Shown here: positions 1 to 5,794 of the stretch, piece after piece
How positions within the stretch are numbered: the first letter of the stretch is position 1
Layout of the letters: every line of letters begins with the position of its first letter
Source: Halomonas halophila
Lineage (GTDB): Bacteria > Pseudomonadota > Gammaproteobacteria > Pseudomonadales > Halomonadaceae
Assembly (NCBI GenBank): GCA_002433675.1
Contig: DJIP01000148.1
Span: 1 to 6,943 of the forward strand
Direction: 5' to 3'
Length of the DNA stretch: 6,943 nucleotides
Position numbers and translations under genes: made by a program
The notes under the pieces: generated by a model
Database searches by the model: none
Told to the model about the DNA's origin: nothing
Seen by the model: only the letters and a program-made list of their open reading frames with translations

Positions 1-767
1 GCCTGCTTGAGCCGCGCGCAGGCGGCGGCCACGGCCTCGTCGATCTCGTTGGCGTGGTTGATATGCAGCACCATGACCTTCTGCAGGCGGGTACCGGTGA
101 GCCACTCGAGCAGGGGGCCGTCGACGCGATCCGGGATCACCACCGGCAGCCGGGTATGCAGGCGTAGTCGCTTGAGATGGGGGATGGCGTCGAGCCGCTC
201 GACCAGCCAGGCCAGCTGGCGATCGCTGGCGGCCAGCGGATCGCCACCGGACAGGATCGCCTCGCGCAGGCTCTCGTCCTCGCGCAGGTAGTCCAGGGTG
301 TCGTCCCACTGGCTACGCGAGGGCGCGTTGTCCTGGTAGGGGAAGTGTCGACGGAAGCAGTAGCGGCAATTGATCGCGCAGGCGGGGCTGGTGATCAGCA
401 GTACCCGTCCGGCGTACTTGTGGATCAGGCCGCGACGGGCGGTGTGCTGGGCCTCTTGCAGCGGATCGGTGACGTAGCCCTCGGGGGTTGTCTGCTCGGC
501 ATCCAGGGGCAGCACCTGGCGTAGCAAGGGATCGCCTGGGTCTGCGTGACGCATGCGCGCGGCAAAGGCCTCGGGCACGCGCACCTCGAACAGGGCGTGG
601 CCGGCCTCGGCGCCGGGGATCAGGGAGGCGTCGAGCCCCAGGCGGTGGCACAGCTCGCGCGGGTCTCGAATGGCGCCGGCCAGCTGGCGCTGCCAGGCGC
701 CGGGGGCGGGAAGTCCCGGCTCATCCGGGGCAGAGCAATGCAAAAGCGTCGAGCTTCGGGTTATCAT
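1..767 (-). CDS. epmB: EF-P beta-lysylation protein EpmB (lysine 2,3-aminomutase family), 3'-truncated
   Basis: Radical-SAM, PLP-dependent aminomutase that converts (S)-alpha-lysine to (R)-beta-lysine, the donor used by EpmA to modify EF-P. Reading the minus strand from ATG at 767 gives 255 residues before the window edge; relatives are about 340, so the C-terminal quarter is missing, including the expected PLP-lysine region. The radical-SAM CxxxCxxC is Cys130/Cys134/Cys137 (CAINCRYC), followed by FRRHFPY as in E. coli EpmB. SGGDPL lies at 173-178 and HINHANEID at 235-243. The N-terminal part has the EpmB-like RDPRELCHRLGL and DPGDPLLRQVLP segments, which separates it from generic KamA. The start at 767 is preferred over an in-frame ATG at 776 because GGATGG lies just upstream of it. 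It is divergent from efp, its pathway partner. Identity rests on motifs and context and is secure. Confidence 0.95.
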   Translation of the reverse strand, partial: MITRSSTLLHCSAPDEPGLPAPGAWQRQLAGAIRDPRELCHRLGLDASLIPGAEAGHALFEVRVPEAFAARMRHADPGDPLLRQVLPLDAEQTTPEGYVTDPLQEAQHTARRGLIHKYAGRVLLITSPACAINCRYCFRRHFPYQDNAPSRSQWDDTLDYLREDESLREAILSGGDPLAASDRQLAWLVERLDAIPHLKRLRLHTRLPVVIPDRVDGPLLEWLTGTRLQKVMVLHINHANEIDEAVAAACARLKQ

Positions 768-872
768 GCGGGCCATCCATCGATGCGTGCGAGGGGCTTG
801 TCCTCGCAAAATGTCAGTTGAGTGCCGCTCTGAGCCGATGGCCGGGCCGGGCACCGAAAGGAACGAGATCTC
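768..872. promoter_or_regulatory. Divergent epmB/efp intergenic region with small hairpin
   Basis: This 105-nt spacer must hold the 5' signals of both genes. It contains a 7-bp inverted repeat (TGCGAGG at 788-794, CCTCGCA at 802-808, 7-nt loop). For efp, AAGGA at 858-862 is a ribosome binding site 10 nt before the ATG. I find no convincing sigma-70 promoter inside the spacer. The best -10-like hexamer on the plus strand is TATCAT at 762-767, which overlaps the epmB start codon and has only a poor -35 (TGCAAA, 739-744). Promoter positions are therefore unresolved. Confidence 0.35.
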
Positions 873-1439
873 ATGGCGAACTATTCTACCAACGAATTCA
901 AGGGCGGTCTGAAGGTGATGCTGGACGGTGACCCCTGTGCCATCGTCGAGAACGAATTCGTCAAGCCCGGCAAGGGCCAGGCCTTCAACCGCGTGAAGCT
1001 GCGCAACCTGATGACCGGCCGCGTGTGGGAGCGCACCTTCAAGTCCGGCGAGTCGCTGGAAAGCGCCGACGTCATGGATCTGGACATGGAGTACCTGTAC
1101 ACCGACGGTGACATGTGGCACTTCATGAAGACCGACGGTTCTTTCGAGCAGTACGCCGTCGAGAAGAAGGCCCTGGGTGACAGCGGCAAGTGGCTCAAGG
1201 AGCAGGTGGTGTACACCGTGACCCTGTGGAACGACAACGCCATCTCGGTCTCCCCGCCCAACTTCATCGAGCTGGAAGTGGTCGAGACCGATCCGGGCCT
1301 CAAGGGCGACACCGCCCAGGGTGGCTCCAAGCCGGCGACCCTGTCCTCCGGCGCGGTGGTGCGCGTTCCCCTGTTCATCAACCAGGGTGAAGTGCTCAAG
1401 ATCGACACCCGTAGCGGTGAGTACGTCTCCCGCGCCTGA
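873..1439 (+). CDS. efp: Translation elongation factor P (EF-P)
   Basis: EF-P binds between the ribosomal P and E sites and speeds peptide bond formation at consecutive prolines. The 188-residue product has the family's usual length and aligns from memory with E. coli EF-P throughout. The KOW-like domain I is at about 1-64, and the tip loop PGKGQAF places Lys34 exactly where E. coli EF-P carries beta-lysine. The OB domains II and III follow. The late signature includes [20 protein letters not shown], and the protein ends in [11 protein letters not shown]. Lysine rather than arginine at position 34 fits the EpmA/EpmB pathway, not the EarP rhamnosylation pathway, and both enzymes flank this gene. 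The ATG is preceded by AAGGA at 858-862. A strong terminator-like palindrome begins 40 nt after the stop, so most transcripts probably end there. Confidence 0.98.
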   Translation: MANYSTNEFKGGLKVMLDGDPCAIVENEFVKPGKGQAFNRVKLRNLMTGRVWERTFKSGESLESADVMDLDMEYLYTDGDMWHFMKTDGSFEQYAVEKKALGDSGKWLKEQVVYTVTLWNDNAISVSPPNFIELEVVETDPGLKGDTAQGGSKPATLSSGAVVRVPLFINQGEVLKIDTRSGEYVSRA

Positions 1440-1458
1440 GGCGAGGGCGTTATCCCCG

Positions 1459-1470
1459 GATCTGCAGATC
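1459..1470. repeat. 12-bp perfect palindrome downstream of efp
   Basis: GATCTGCAGATC reads the same on both strands and lies 20 nt after the efp stop codon, just before the larger palindrome at 1479-1510. With no loop it cannot form a good RNA hairpin alone. A chance occurrence or a protein site are both possible, and I assign no function. Confidence 0.4.
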
Positions 1471-1478
1471 GAGATACA

Positions 1479-1510
1479 GACAAAGGCCACGCGATCGCGT
1501 GGCCTTTGTC
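1479..1510 (+). terminator. Probable Rho-independent terminator of efp (32-bp perfect palindrome)
   Basis: The 16-nt arm GACAAAGGCCACGCGA is followed directly by its exact reverse complement, centred between 1494 and 1495. As RNA it would form a stem of about 14 bp closed by a GATC tetraloop, with the A-rich left flank pairing with CUUUGUC on the right. The downstream U tract is short (TTTGTCGTTT), so termination may be incomplete. Its 3' edge is only 27 nt from the epmA ATG, and the epmA ribosome binding site starts 15 nt after it. No room remains for a full promoter between hairpin and epmA. Transcripts of epmA must therefore pass through this hairpin or begin inside or upstream of it. Confidence 0.8.
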
Positions 1511-1537
1511 GTTTGGGCAAGAGGCAAGGAACGAACG

Positions 1538-2509
1538 ATGACAGACTGGCAACCCACGGCCTCGCTGGACAGCCTGCGCCGCCGCGCCGTGTTGATGCAG
1601 CGAGTGCGCGGCTTCTTTGTCGAGCGCGGCTTGCTCGAGGTGGAGACCCCCTGTCTCGGTCACGGCGGCAGCACCGACGTGCACCTGGCGTCGCTGTCCT
1701 GTCGAGCGGTCACCCCGGCGGGCAGCGAGACCCTGTGGTTGCAGACGTCGCCGGAATTTCACATGAAACGACTGCTGGCGGCCGGCAGTGGGCCGATCTT
1801 CCAGATCGCCCGCAGCTTTCGCGACGGCGAGGTGGGACGCCGCCACAATATCGAGTTCAGCATGCTGGAGTGGTATCGCCCGGGCTGGAGTCTCGATGCG
1901 CTGGTCGAGGAAACCCAGGCGCTGATCCGCGAGGTGCTGCCGTTCGATCCCGGCCCGACGCGAAAGCGTCGCTATCGCGAGCTGTTTGGCGAGGTGCTGG
2001 ATATCGATCCTTTTGAGGTGGATATCGCATCGCTTCGCCGTCTTGCCGGTGAACGTGGCGGCCTCGACATGGCCGAGTCACCGCGCGATGAGTGTCTTGA
2101 CCTGCTGATGAGCCTCGCCATCGAGCCCGAGCTAGGCCGCGACGGCATCGACGTGGTGCTGGACTACCCGGCCAGCCAGGCGGCGTTGGCCAGGCGTCAC
2201 CAGGACCCCCACGATGGCGCCTGGGTGGCCTCGCGCTTCGAGGTGTATGTCAATGGGCTTGAGCTCGCCAACGGCTACGACGAGCTGACCGATGTGGGCG
2301 AGCAGCGCGCACGCTTCGCCGACGACAATCGCGCCAGGCGTGAGGCAGGCCTTGTCGAGGTCGACGTCGACGAGCGCCTGCTGGCGGCGCTGGATGCCGG
2401 CATGCCCGAGGGCAGCGGGGTCGCCCTGGGACTCGACCGGCTGATCCAACTGGCGCTGGGCAAGTCGCGTCTTGAAGAGGTGATCGCCTTTCCCACACCA
2501 AGGTGTTGA
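1538..2509 (+). CDS. epmA: EF-P--(R)-beta-lysine ligase EpmA (PoxA/GenX, truncated LysRS paralogue)
   Basis: EpmA activates (R)-beta-lysine with ATP and transfers it to EF-P Lys34. The product is 323 residues, against about 500 for class II lysyl-tRNA synthetase, because it lacks the N-terminal anticodon-binding OB domain, as expected for EpmA. Class II core motifs are visible: motif 1 around EVETP (34-38), SPEFHMKRLL (71-80), motif 2 beginning at FRDGEVGRRHN (94-104) and running to EWY (111-113), and motif 3 GVALGLDRL (294-302). The FEVYVNGLELANGYDEL segment (234-250) matches the synthetase amino-acid pocket region. I chose ATG 1538 (MTDWQP, as in relatives) because AAGGA at 1526-1530 precedes it by 7 nt. 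The in-frame GTG at 1499 lies inside the terminator palindrome and is unlikely. It sits directly after efp and probably depends on readthrough of, or a promoter near, the 1479-1510 hairpin. Confidence 0.97.
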   Translation: MTDWQPTASLDSLRRRAVLMQRVRGFFVERGLLEVETPCLGHGGSTDVHLASLSCRAVTPAGSETLWLQTSPEFHMKRLLAAGSGPIFQIARSFRDGEVGRRHNIEFSMLEWYRPGWSLDALVEETQALIREVLPFDPGPTRKRRYRELFGEVLDIDPFEVDIASLRRLAGERGGLDMAESPRDECLDLLMSLAIEPELGRDGIDVVLDYPASQAALARRHQDPHDGAWVASRFEVYVNGLELANGYDELTDVGEQRARFADDNRARREAGLVEVDVDERLLAALDAGMPEGSGVALGLDRLIQLALGKSRLEEVIAFPTPRC

Positions 2510-2620
2510 AACCCGAAGGCTCGCCCCATGCGTCGCCTATCACGTGGTTGGCGCTGCACTGCTCACGGTTGTGGACGCATCCACGCCGGATGAAAAAGTC
2601 GCTCGACGGTGCATGGGCTC

Positions 2621-2664
2621 GTTGAAGGGGTCGATGATGCCAGTGGCTGCATCGGCGCTTCAAC
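2621..2664. repeat. Nested inverted repeat (two-tier hairpin)
   Basis: The outer arms GTTGAAG (2621-2627) and CTTCAAC (2658-2664) are exact reverse complements and enclose a second pair, GATGC (2636-2640) and GCATC (2649-2653), around an 8-nt loop. As RNA this gives a 7-bp outer stem, an asymmetric internal loop and a 5-bp inner stem. There is no T run after it on either strand, so it is not a typical intrinsic terminator. It may be part of the epmA 3' UTR or of an unannotated RNA. Confidence 0.45.
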
Positions 2665-2715
2665 ATTGCTGGCGCCGGCAAGCCTGCAGGCTCTGTGGGG
2701 GCTTGGGACAGACGC

Positions 2716-2743
2716 GAAAGGGGCGGCCACCGCCGCCCCTTTC
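2716..2743. terminator. Bidirectional Rho-independent terminator between epmA and psd
   Basis: GAAAGGGGCGGC (2716-2727), a CACC loop and GCCGCCCCTTTC (2732-2743) form a perfect 12-bp GC-rich stem with an A-tract on one arm and a T-tract on the other. The structure works on both strands. It lies between convergent genes, 206 nt after the epmA stop and 62 nt after the psd stop, so it probably ends transcription from both sides. The U tract is contained within the stem rather than extended beyond it. Confidence 0.85.
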
Positions 2744-2749
2744 AATAGT

Positions 2750-2794
2750 GTTGTCATGTCACAGGCGTTGTCATGCCACAGGCGTTGTCATGAC
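2750..2794. repeat. 17-bp tandem repeat, about 2.6 copies
   Basis: The unit GTTGTCATGNCACAGGC occurs at 2750-2766 and 2767-2783, differing at one base (T or C), and is followed by a partial third copy GTTGTCATGAC at 2784-2794. It fills the space between the terminator and the psd stop codon. The unit length is not a multiple of three and the repeat lies outside any gene. The last copy also joins a small hairpin (GGCGT at 2781-2785, ACGCC at 2793-2797). It looks like a slippage-type minisatellite; a protein-binding array is possible but unsupported. Confidence 0.75.
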
Positions 2795-2805
2795 GCCTTG
2801 GCGAT

Positions 2806-3705
2806 TCAGCCCGCGCTGGTGGTCGCTTCGCCGTCTGCCGTTGCTGGCGCTGCGCTGGTCCCCGGCTCGCCGCCCAGGCGCTGGCCCATACTCACCGCGA
2901 CGGGGCTGCCGGCCTTGCCGCTCAAGGCGTCGAAGTCGACCTTTTCGGCGAAGGCCATGACCACGGTGGAGCCGAGCTTGAACCGGCCCATCTCGGCACC
3001 CTTGGCGAGGTGAATCGGGCGATCGAAGCGGACACGCTCGACCCGGCCGGACTGCGGTGTCACCTGGCCGGCCCACACCGTTTCAATGGCGGCGACGATC
3101 ATCGCACCCACCAGCACCAGCACCATGGGGCCGTGTTCGGTCTCGAAGTGGCACACCAGCCGCTCGTTGCGGGCGAACAGGCCCGGGACGTGGCGGGTGG
3201 TGGCGTCGTTGACCGAAAACAGGCGCCCGGGCACGTAGACCATCTCGGTCAGGGTGCCGGCAAGCGGCATATGCACCCGGTGGTAGTCCTTGGGCGACAG
3301 GTAGACGGTGGCAAAGCTGCCGCTCTGGTAACGGGTGGCCGCCCTGGGGTCGCCACCGAGCAGCTCGGTCATGCTGAAGCGATGGCCCTTGGCCTGGACC
3401 AGCCGGCCGTGGTCGATGGCACCCCATTGGGACAGGGTGCCGTCGGCAGGGCACAGCAGGCCGTCTTCCAGCGGGCGGGCGTCGGGCGCCAGCGCCCGGG
3501 TGAAGAAGGCGTTGAAGTTCGGGTAGACCCTGGGGTCCGATTCCACCGCCTGGCTCATGTCGACCTTGAAGCGCTTGATGAAGGCGCGGATCAACAGGTT
3601 CTTGAGCCAGCCGATACGGCAGTCGGCAAGCAGGCCGACCAGACGCGACAGCAGGTGGTGAGGGATGGGGTACTGGATCAGGGAAAACAGCTTGGCGAGG
3701 GTCAC
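2806..3705 (-). CDS. psd: Phosphatidylserine decarboxylase proenzyme
   Basis: Inner-membrane enzyme that decarboxylates phosphatidylserine to phosphatidylethanolamine. The 299-residue proenzyme carries LGST at 244-247. Self-cleavage between Gly245 and Ser246 should give a large beta chain and a short alpha chain headed by the pyruvoyl group made from Ser246. The other members of the catalytic triad are visible as Asp88 in CPADGT and His145 in YHRVHMP, equivalent to Asp90 and His147 of the E. coli enzyme. The N-terminus ([19 protein letters not shown]) is the usual amphipathic/hydrophobic start. The start is GTG at 3705: an in-frame stop lies at 3727-3729 and no other start codon lies between. 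GGAG is upstream at a rather long 11-nt spacing. After MGQRLGG the protein ends in about 20 Ala/Thr/Gly/Ser-rich residues. It is the last gene of the rsgA-rhdA-psd run and is followed by the shared terminator. Confidence 0.97.
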   Translation of the reverse strand: MTLAKLFSLIQYPIPHHLLSRLVGLLADCRIGWLKNLLIRAFIKRFKVDMSQAVESDPRVYPNFNAFFTRALAPDARPLEDGLLCPADGTLSQWGAIDHGRLVQAKGHRFSMTELLGGDPRAATRYQSGSFATVYLSPKDYHRVHMPLAGTLTEMVYVPGRLFSVNDATTRHVPGLFARNERLVCHFETEHGPMVLVLVGAMIVAAIETVWAGQVTPQSGRVERVRFDRPIHLAKGAEMGRFKLGSTVVMAFAEKVDFDALSGKAGSPVAVSMGQRLGGEPGTSAAPATADGEATTSAG

Positions 3706-3739
3706 GAAGGGACGATCTCCGGGTGGTCAATGACGCGCA

Positions 3740-3757
3740 CGCGGCCTCACGGCCGCG
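3740..3757. repeat. Hairpin in the rhdA-psd spacer
   Basis: CGCGGCC (3740-3746) and GGCCGCG (3751-3757) form a perfect 7-bp GC stem with a 4-nt loop, between the rhodanese stop (3804) and the psd GTG (3705). There is no T tract downstream on the minus strand. A weak or Rho-dependent terminator, an mRNA-stability structure or chance in GC-rich DNA are all possible. Confidence 0.4.
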
Positions 3758-3803
3758 CCGCTGATGCAATCAAGTGCCCGCCGTGGGCAGAGGGACAAGG
3801 GCG

Positions 3804-4634
3804 TCAGTGTTCGATGGGGGTATCGTCGCGATTGCCCCACTCCTTCCACGAGCCCGGGTAGGCGCGCATACGTTCGAACCCCAGTGCCTTGCCTACTAGC
3901 CAGGTGAAGCCGCTGCGGTGATGGGTCTGGCAGTGAGTGACCACTTCCATATCCGGGGTGATGCCCATGGCGCCCAGTTCGGTGATCAGCTCGGCGTAGT
4001 CGCGCAGGCGAAGTGAGCGTTCACGGTCCATGGCGTCGGTCCACTCCATGTTGACCGCTCCGGGCAGGTGGCCGAGGTGCCGGTTCTGGCCCTTGTTGCC
4101 ATCGAACTCGTCGACGGAGCGGGCATCCCAGATGGCGAAGTTATCGCTGCCCAGGCGCTCTTCAAGCTCGAGTCGGTCGATCGCGGCCTCGGGATTGAGG
4201 ACCTCGGCCTGGTAGTCCGAGGGCTCCGGCGCATGGTCTTCGGTGGACTGGGGCAGGCCCTCGTCACGCCAGGCGTGAATGCCGCCGTTCAGGTAGGAAT
4301 AGCGCTTGTGGCCAATCAGCTCGAGGGTCCACAGCAGGCGCCCGGCCCAGCCGCCGCCCTCATCGTCGTAGGCGACCACGTGGGTGTCCCGGGTCAGGCC
4401 CAGCGACGAGAACAGTTGTGACAGGGCCTCTTCATCGGGGACGTCGTTGGGGACGTCGCCGGAACCTTTCAGCAGACGACGATGGTCGAGAAAGATCGCG
4501 CCGGGCACGTGGCCCTCGGCGTAGCTTTCCGCCTTCAGCGGCACGTCGATCACCAGGATATCCTCGTGATCCAGCATGCCGGCGAGTTCCTCGGGCTCGG
4601 CGATCAGGGGCAGCAGATTGTCTTCTGAGCTCAT
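3804..4634 (-). CDS. rhdA: RhdA-type thiosulfate sulfurtransferase (tandem-domain rhodanese)
   Basis: Transfers sulfane sulfur, classically from thiosulfate to cyanide or another thiol acceptor, through a cysteine persulfide; probably cytoplasmic, since no signal peptide is visible. The 276-residue protein has two rhodanese domains. The N-terminal one (about 10-128) is inactive, with Asp in place of the catalytic Cys (VVAYDDEGGGWAGR). The C-terminal one (about 150-270) carries Cys235 in the loop CQTHHRSG. That loop matches, from memory, Azotobacter vinelandii RhdA (CQTHHR), which differs from the CRxGx(R/T) loops of SseA/3-mercaptopyruvate enzymes. Cys235 is the only cysteine in the protein. 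I chose ATG 4634 because AGGAGA lies about 5 nt upstream; an in-frame ATG at 4658 lacks such a site. It lies between rsgA and psd on the same strand with 90- and 98-nt spacers, so cotranscription is plausible but not proven. The physiological acceptor cannot be told from sequence. Confidence 0.92.
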   Translation of the reverse strand: MSSEDNLLPLIAEPEELAGMLDHEDILVIDVPLKAESYAEGHVPGAIFLDHRRLLKGSGDVPNDVPDEEALSQLFSSLGLTRDTHVVAYDDEGGGWAGRLLWTLELIGHKRYSYLNGGIHAWRDEGLPQSTEDHAPEPSDYQAEVLNPEAAIDRLELEERLGSDNFAIWDARSVDEFDGNKGQNRHLGHLPGAVNMEWTDAMDRERSLRLRDYAELITELGAMGITPDMEVVTHCQTHHRSGFTWLVGKALGFERMRAYPGSWKEWGNRDDTPIEH

Positions 4635-4724
4635 GGTTCTCTCCTGGCGGATCCACACGGATGAAAGGGGCGGGCGCTGAGTCCGGCGCCTGGCATTTCG
4701 CGACGGGGCGCGACAGACGTTTCC

Positions 4725-5756
4725 CTATTGGCTATCCAGACTATCGACGATACGACGATAACTGGCAAAGCGTTCAGGGTGAATCGCCCCCTCGTCGATG
4801 GCGTCGCGAATGGCGCAGCCCGGCTCCTGGCGGTGGCGGCAGTCGCGGAAGCGACACAGGCCAAGGTAAGGGGCGAATTCGATAAAGCCCTCGGTGACCT
4901 CGCGCTCTGTCAGGTGAGTGAGGCCAAACTCGCGGATGCCGGGCGAGTCGATCAGCTCGCCCGAGGCCAGGCTCTCGTCCGGCGCGGGCAGGTGGTAGAG
5001 CTGGGCGGTGGTGGTGGTGTGGCGACCCTTGCGCGAGTCCTCCGACAGTGCGCCGATGCGCAACTGTTCGTCGGGCAGCAGGCGGTCGATCAACGAGGAC
5101 TTGCCGACCCCACTCTGGCCGACGAACACCGAGGTACGGTCGGCGAGCTGGGCATAGAGAGCGTCGAGGCCACCGTCGACCTCGGTGGAGGTGGCCACCA
5201 CCTGGTAGCCGATGCCGCGGTAGCGATCGAGCAGCCCGCGCAGTTCGCCGCCCTCGTCGGGCAACAGGTCGGTCTTGTTGAGCACCAGCACCGGGGTGAT
5301 GCCGGTGGCCTCGGCCGCCACCAGGTAGCGATCGATCAGGCCGGCGTGGGGTTCAGGCTCCACCGCGAAGACGATCAGGATCTGATCGATATTGGCCGCC
5401 ACGGGCTTGAGTAGCCCCCGCATATCCGGGCGTTCGAGCACATTGTCGCGCTCGCCTCGGGCCACCACCACGCCGCTGCCGTCCTCGCCGGCCCGCCAGA
5501 TGACGCGGTCGCCTGTGACCAGGCCCTCGAGGTTGGCGCGCAGATGGCAGCGGGTGGGCGTCTCGCCGGCACGGCTGGCGACGTCCAGGGTCCGTCCGAA
5601 GTGGGCGATCACTCGGCCGTCACGCTCGGCACCGTATTCGCCGGCGGCAAGCTTCTCGTCGTCCTGGCCGGCCTTTCTGGCGGCGCGCTCGGCGCGTTCG
5701 GCCTGGATCTTTTCGATGCGCCAGCGCTGCTGGCGGCTCAACTTGCGTTTGCTCAT
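4725..5756 (-). CDS. rsgA: Small ribosomal subunit biogenesis GTPase RsgA (YjeQ)
   Basis: Circularly permuted GTPase that checks late 30S maturation and helps release RbfA. The 343-residue product has a basic N-terminal tail (KRKLSRQQRWRIEKIQ) and an OB fold at about 45-115. The G domain shows the permuted order: G4 NKTD at 160-163, G1 GQSGVGKSS at 213-221, the switch I region GRHTTTT at 244-250 and G3 DSPG at 270-273. A C-terminal zinc site follows with Cys301, Cys306, His308 and Cys314 (CRFRDCRH, then EPGC). All key residues are present. The start is taken as ATG 5756 (MSKRKL, as in relatives); a GTG two codons upstream at 5762 is possible. Shine-Dalgarno pairing is poor for either. It is divergent from orn with facing promoters and heads the minus-strand run to rhdA and psd. 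Confidence 0.97.
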   Translation of the reverse strand: MSKRKLSRQQRWRIEKIQAERAERAARKAGQDDEKLAAGEYGAERDGRVIAHFGRTLDVASRAGETPTRCHLRANLEGLVTGDRVIWRAGEDGSGVVVARGERDNVLERPDMRGLLKPVAANIDQILIVFAVEPEPHAGLIDRYLVAAEATGITPVLVLNKTDLLPDEGGELRGLLDRYRGIGYQVVATSTEVDGGLDALYAQLADRTSVFVGQSGVGKSSLIDRLLPDEQLRIGALSEDSRKGRHTTTTAQLYHLPAPDESLASGELIDSPGIREFGLTHLTEREVTEGFIEFAPYLGLCRFRDCRHRQEPGCAIRDAIDEGAIHPERFASYRRIVDSLDSQ

Positions 5757-5779
5757 GAGCACCCGATGGTCGGTACAAT
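5749..5779 (+). promoter_or_regulatory. Predicted promoter of orn
   Basis: TACAAT at 5774-5779 is a good -10 box on the plus strand and would start transcription near 5786, giving a leader of about 63 nt for orn. The -35 is poor: TTGCTC at 5749-5754 with a long 19-nt spacer is the best candidate and lies inside the start of rsgA. Activity may be low or need an activator. Confidence 0.4.
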
Positions 5780-5794
5780 GGTCGGCATTGTACC
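5772..5794. repeat. 9-bp inverted repeat holding both divergent -10 boxes (possible operator)
   Basis: GGTACAATG (5772-5780) and CATTGTACC (5786-5794) are exact reverse complements around a 5-nt spacer GTCGG. Each arm contains TACAAT, one reading towards orn and one towards rsgA. The symmetry could simply reflect two facing -10 boxes, or could be a repressor site that covers both. The 14-bp distance between arm centres would suit a dimer contacting successive major grooves less well than the usual 10-11 bp, so I prefer the overlapping-promoter explanation. Confidence 0.65.

Larger units (their letters stand above)
2510..2805. other. Non-coding gap between convergent epmA and psd
   Basis: This 296-nt stretch has no ORF I would defend. 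The candidate reading frames run on into psd in the wrong frame or have no recognisable content. It is rich in dyad symmetry: GTGGA/TCCAC with a CGCA loop (2571-2584), a nested inverted repeat (2621-2664), a 12-bp palindrome AGCCTGCAGGCT (2681-2692), a strong terminator (2716-2743) and a 17-bp tandem repeat (2750-2794). A small RNA or a long structured epmA 3' UTR ending at the terminator is possible, but I found no good promoter. The nearest try, TTGTGG at 2569 with an A-rich stretch near 2592, is weak. Confidence 0.6.

Noticed and set aside
774..776. Alternative upstream ATG for epmB
   Set aside because: It has no ribosome binding site in front, whereas GGATGG precedes the ATG at 767. It would add only three residues.
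313..931. Open frames at 313-651 (minus) and 488-931 (plus) over epmB and the epmB/efp spacer
   Set aside because: The first is a shifted frame of epmB with Arg/Pro-rich shadow composition. The second runs antisense to epmB and through the intergenic region into efp out of frame.
881..1846. Long open frame on the minus strand (321 codons) opposite efp and the start of epmA
   Set aside because: It lies wholly antisense to efp and the start of epmA, both with full family motifs. Its translation has no recognisable domain, and long antisense frames are expected in DNA with this GC and codon bias.
2544..2757. Small open frames in the epmA-psd gap, including a 64-codon minus-strand frame at 2563-2757
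   Set aside because: They cross the terminator stem and the inverted repeats, have no clear ribosome binding site and show no recognisable protein content.
3010..3861. Plus-strand open frame of 283 codons opposite psd and the end of the rhodanese
   Set aside because: Its Gly/Gln/Val/Asp/His-rich translation mirrors the codon use of the genes on the other strand. psd has its complete catalytic triad and LGST motif, so this is a shadow.
4635..4658. Upstream in-frame ATG for the rhodanese
   Set aside because: The added residues (MWIRQERT) are read through the AGGAGA site that clearly serves ATG 4634.
4728..5414. Plus-strand open frame of 228 codons opposite rsgA
   Set aside because: It is antisense to the intact G domain and zinc site of RsgA, and its translation has no motif.
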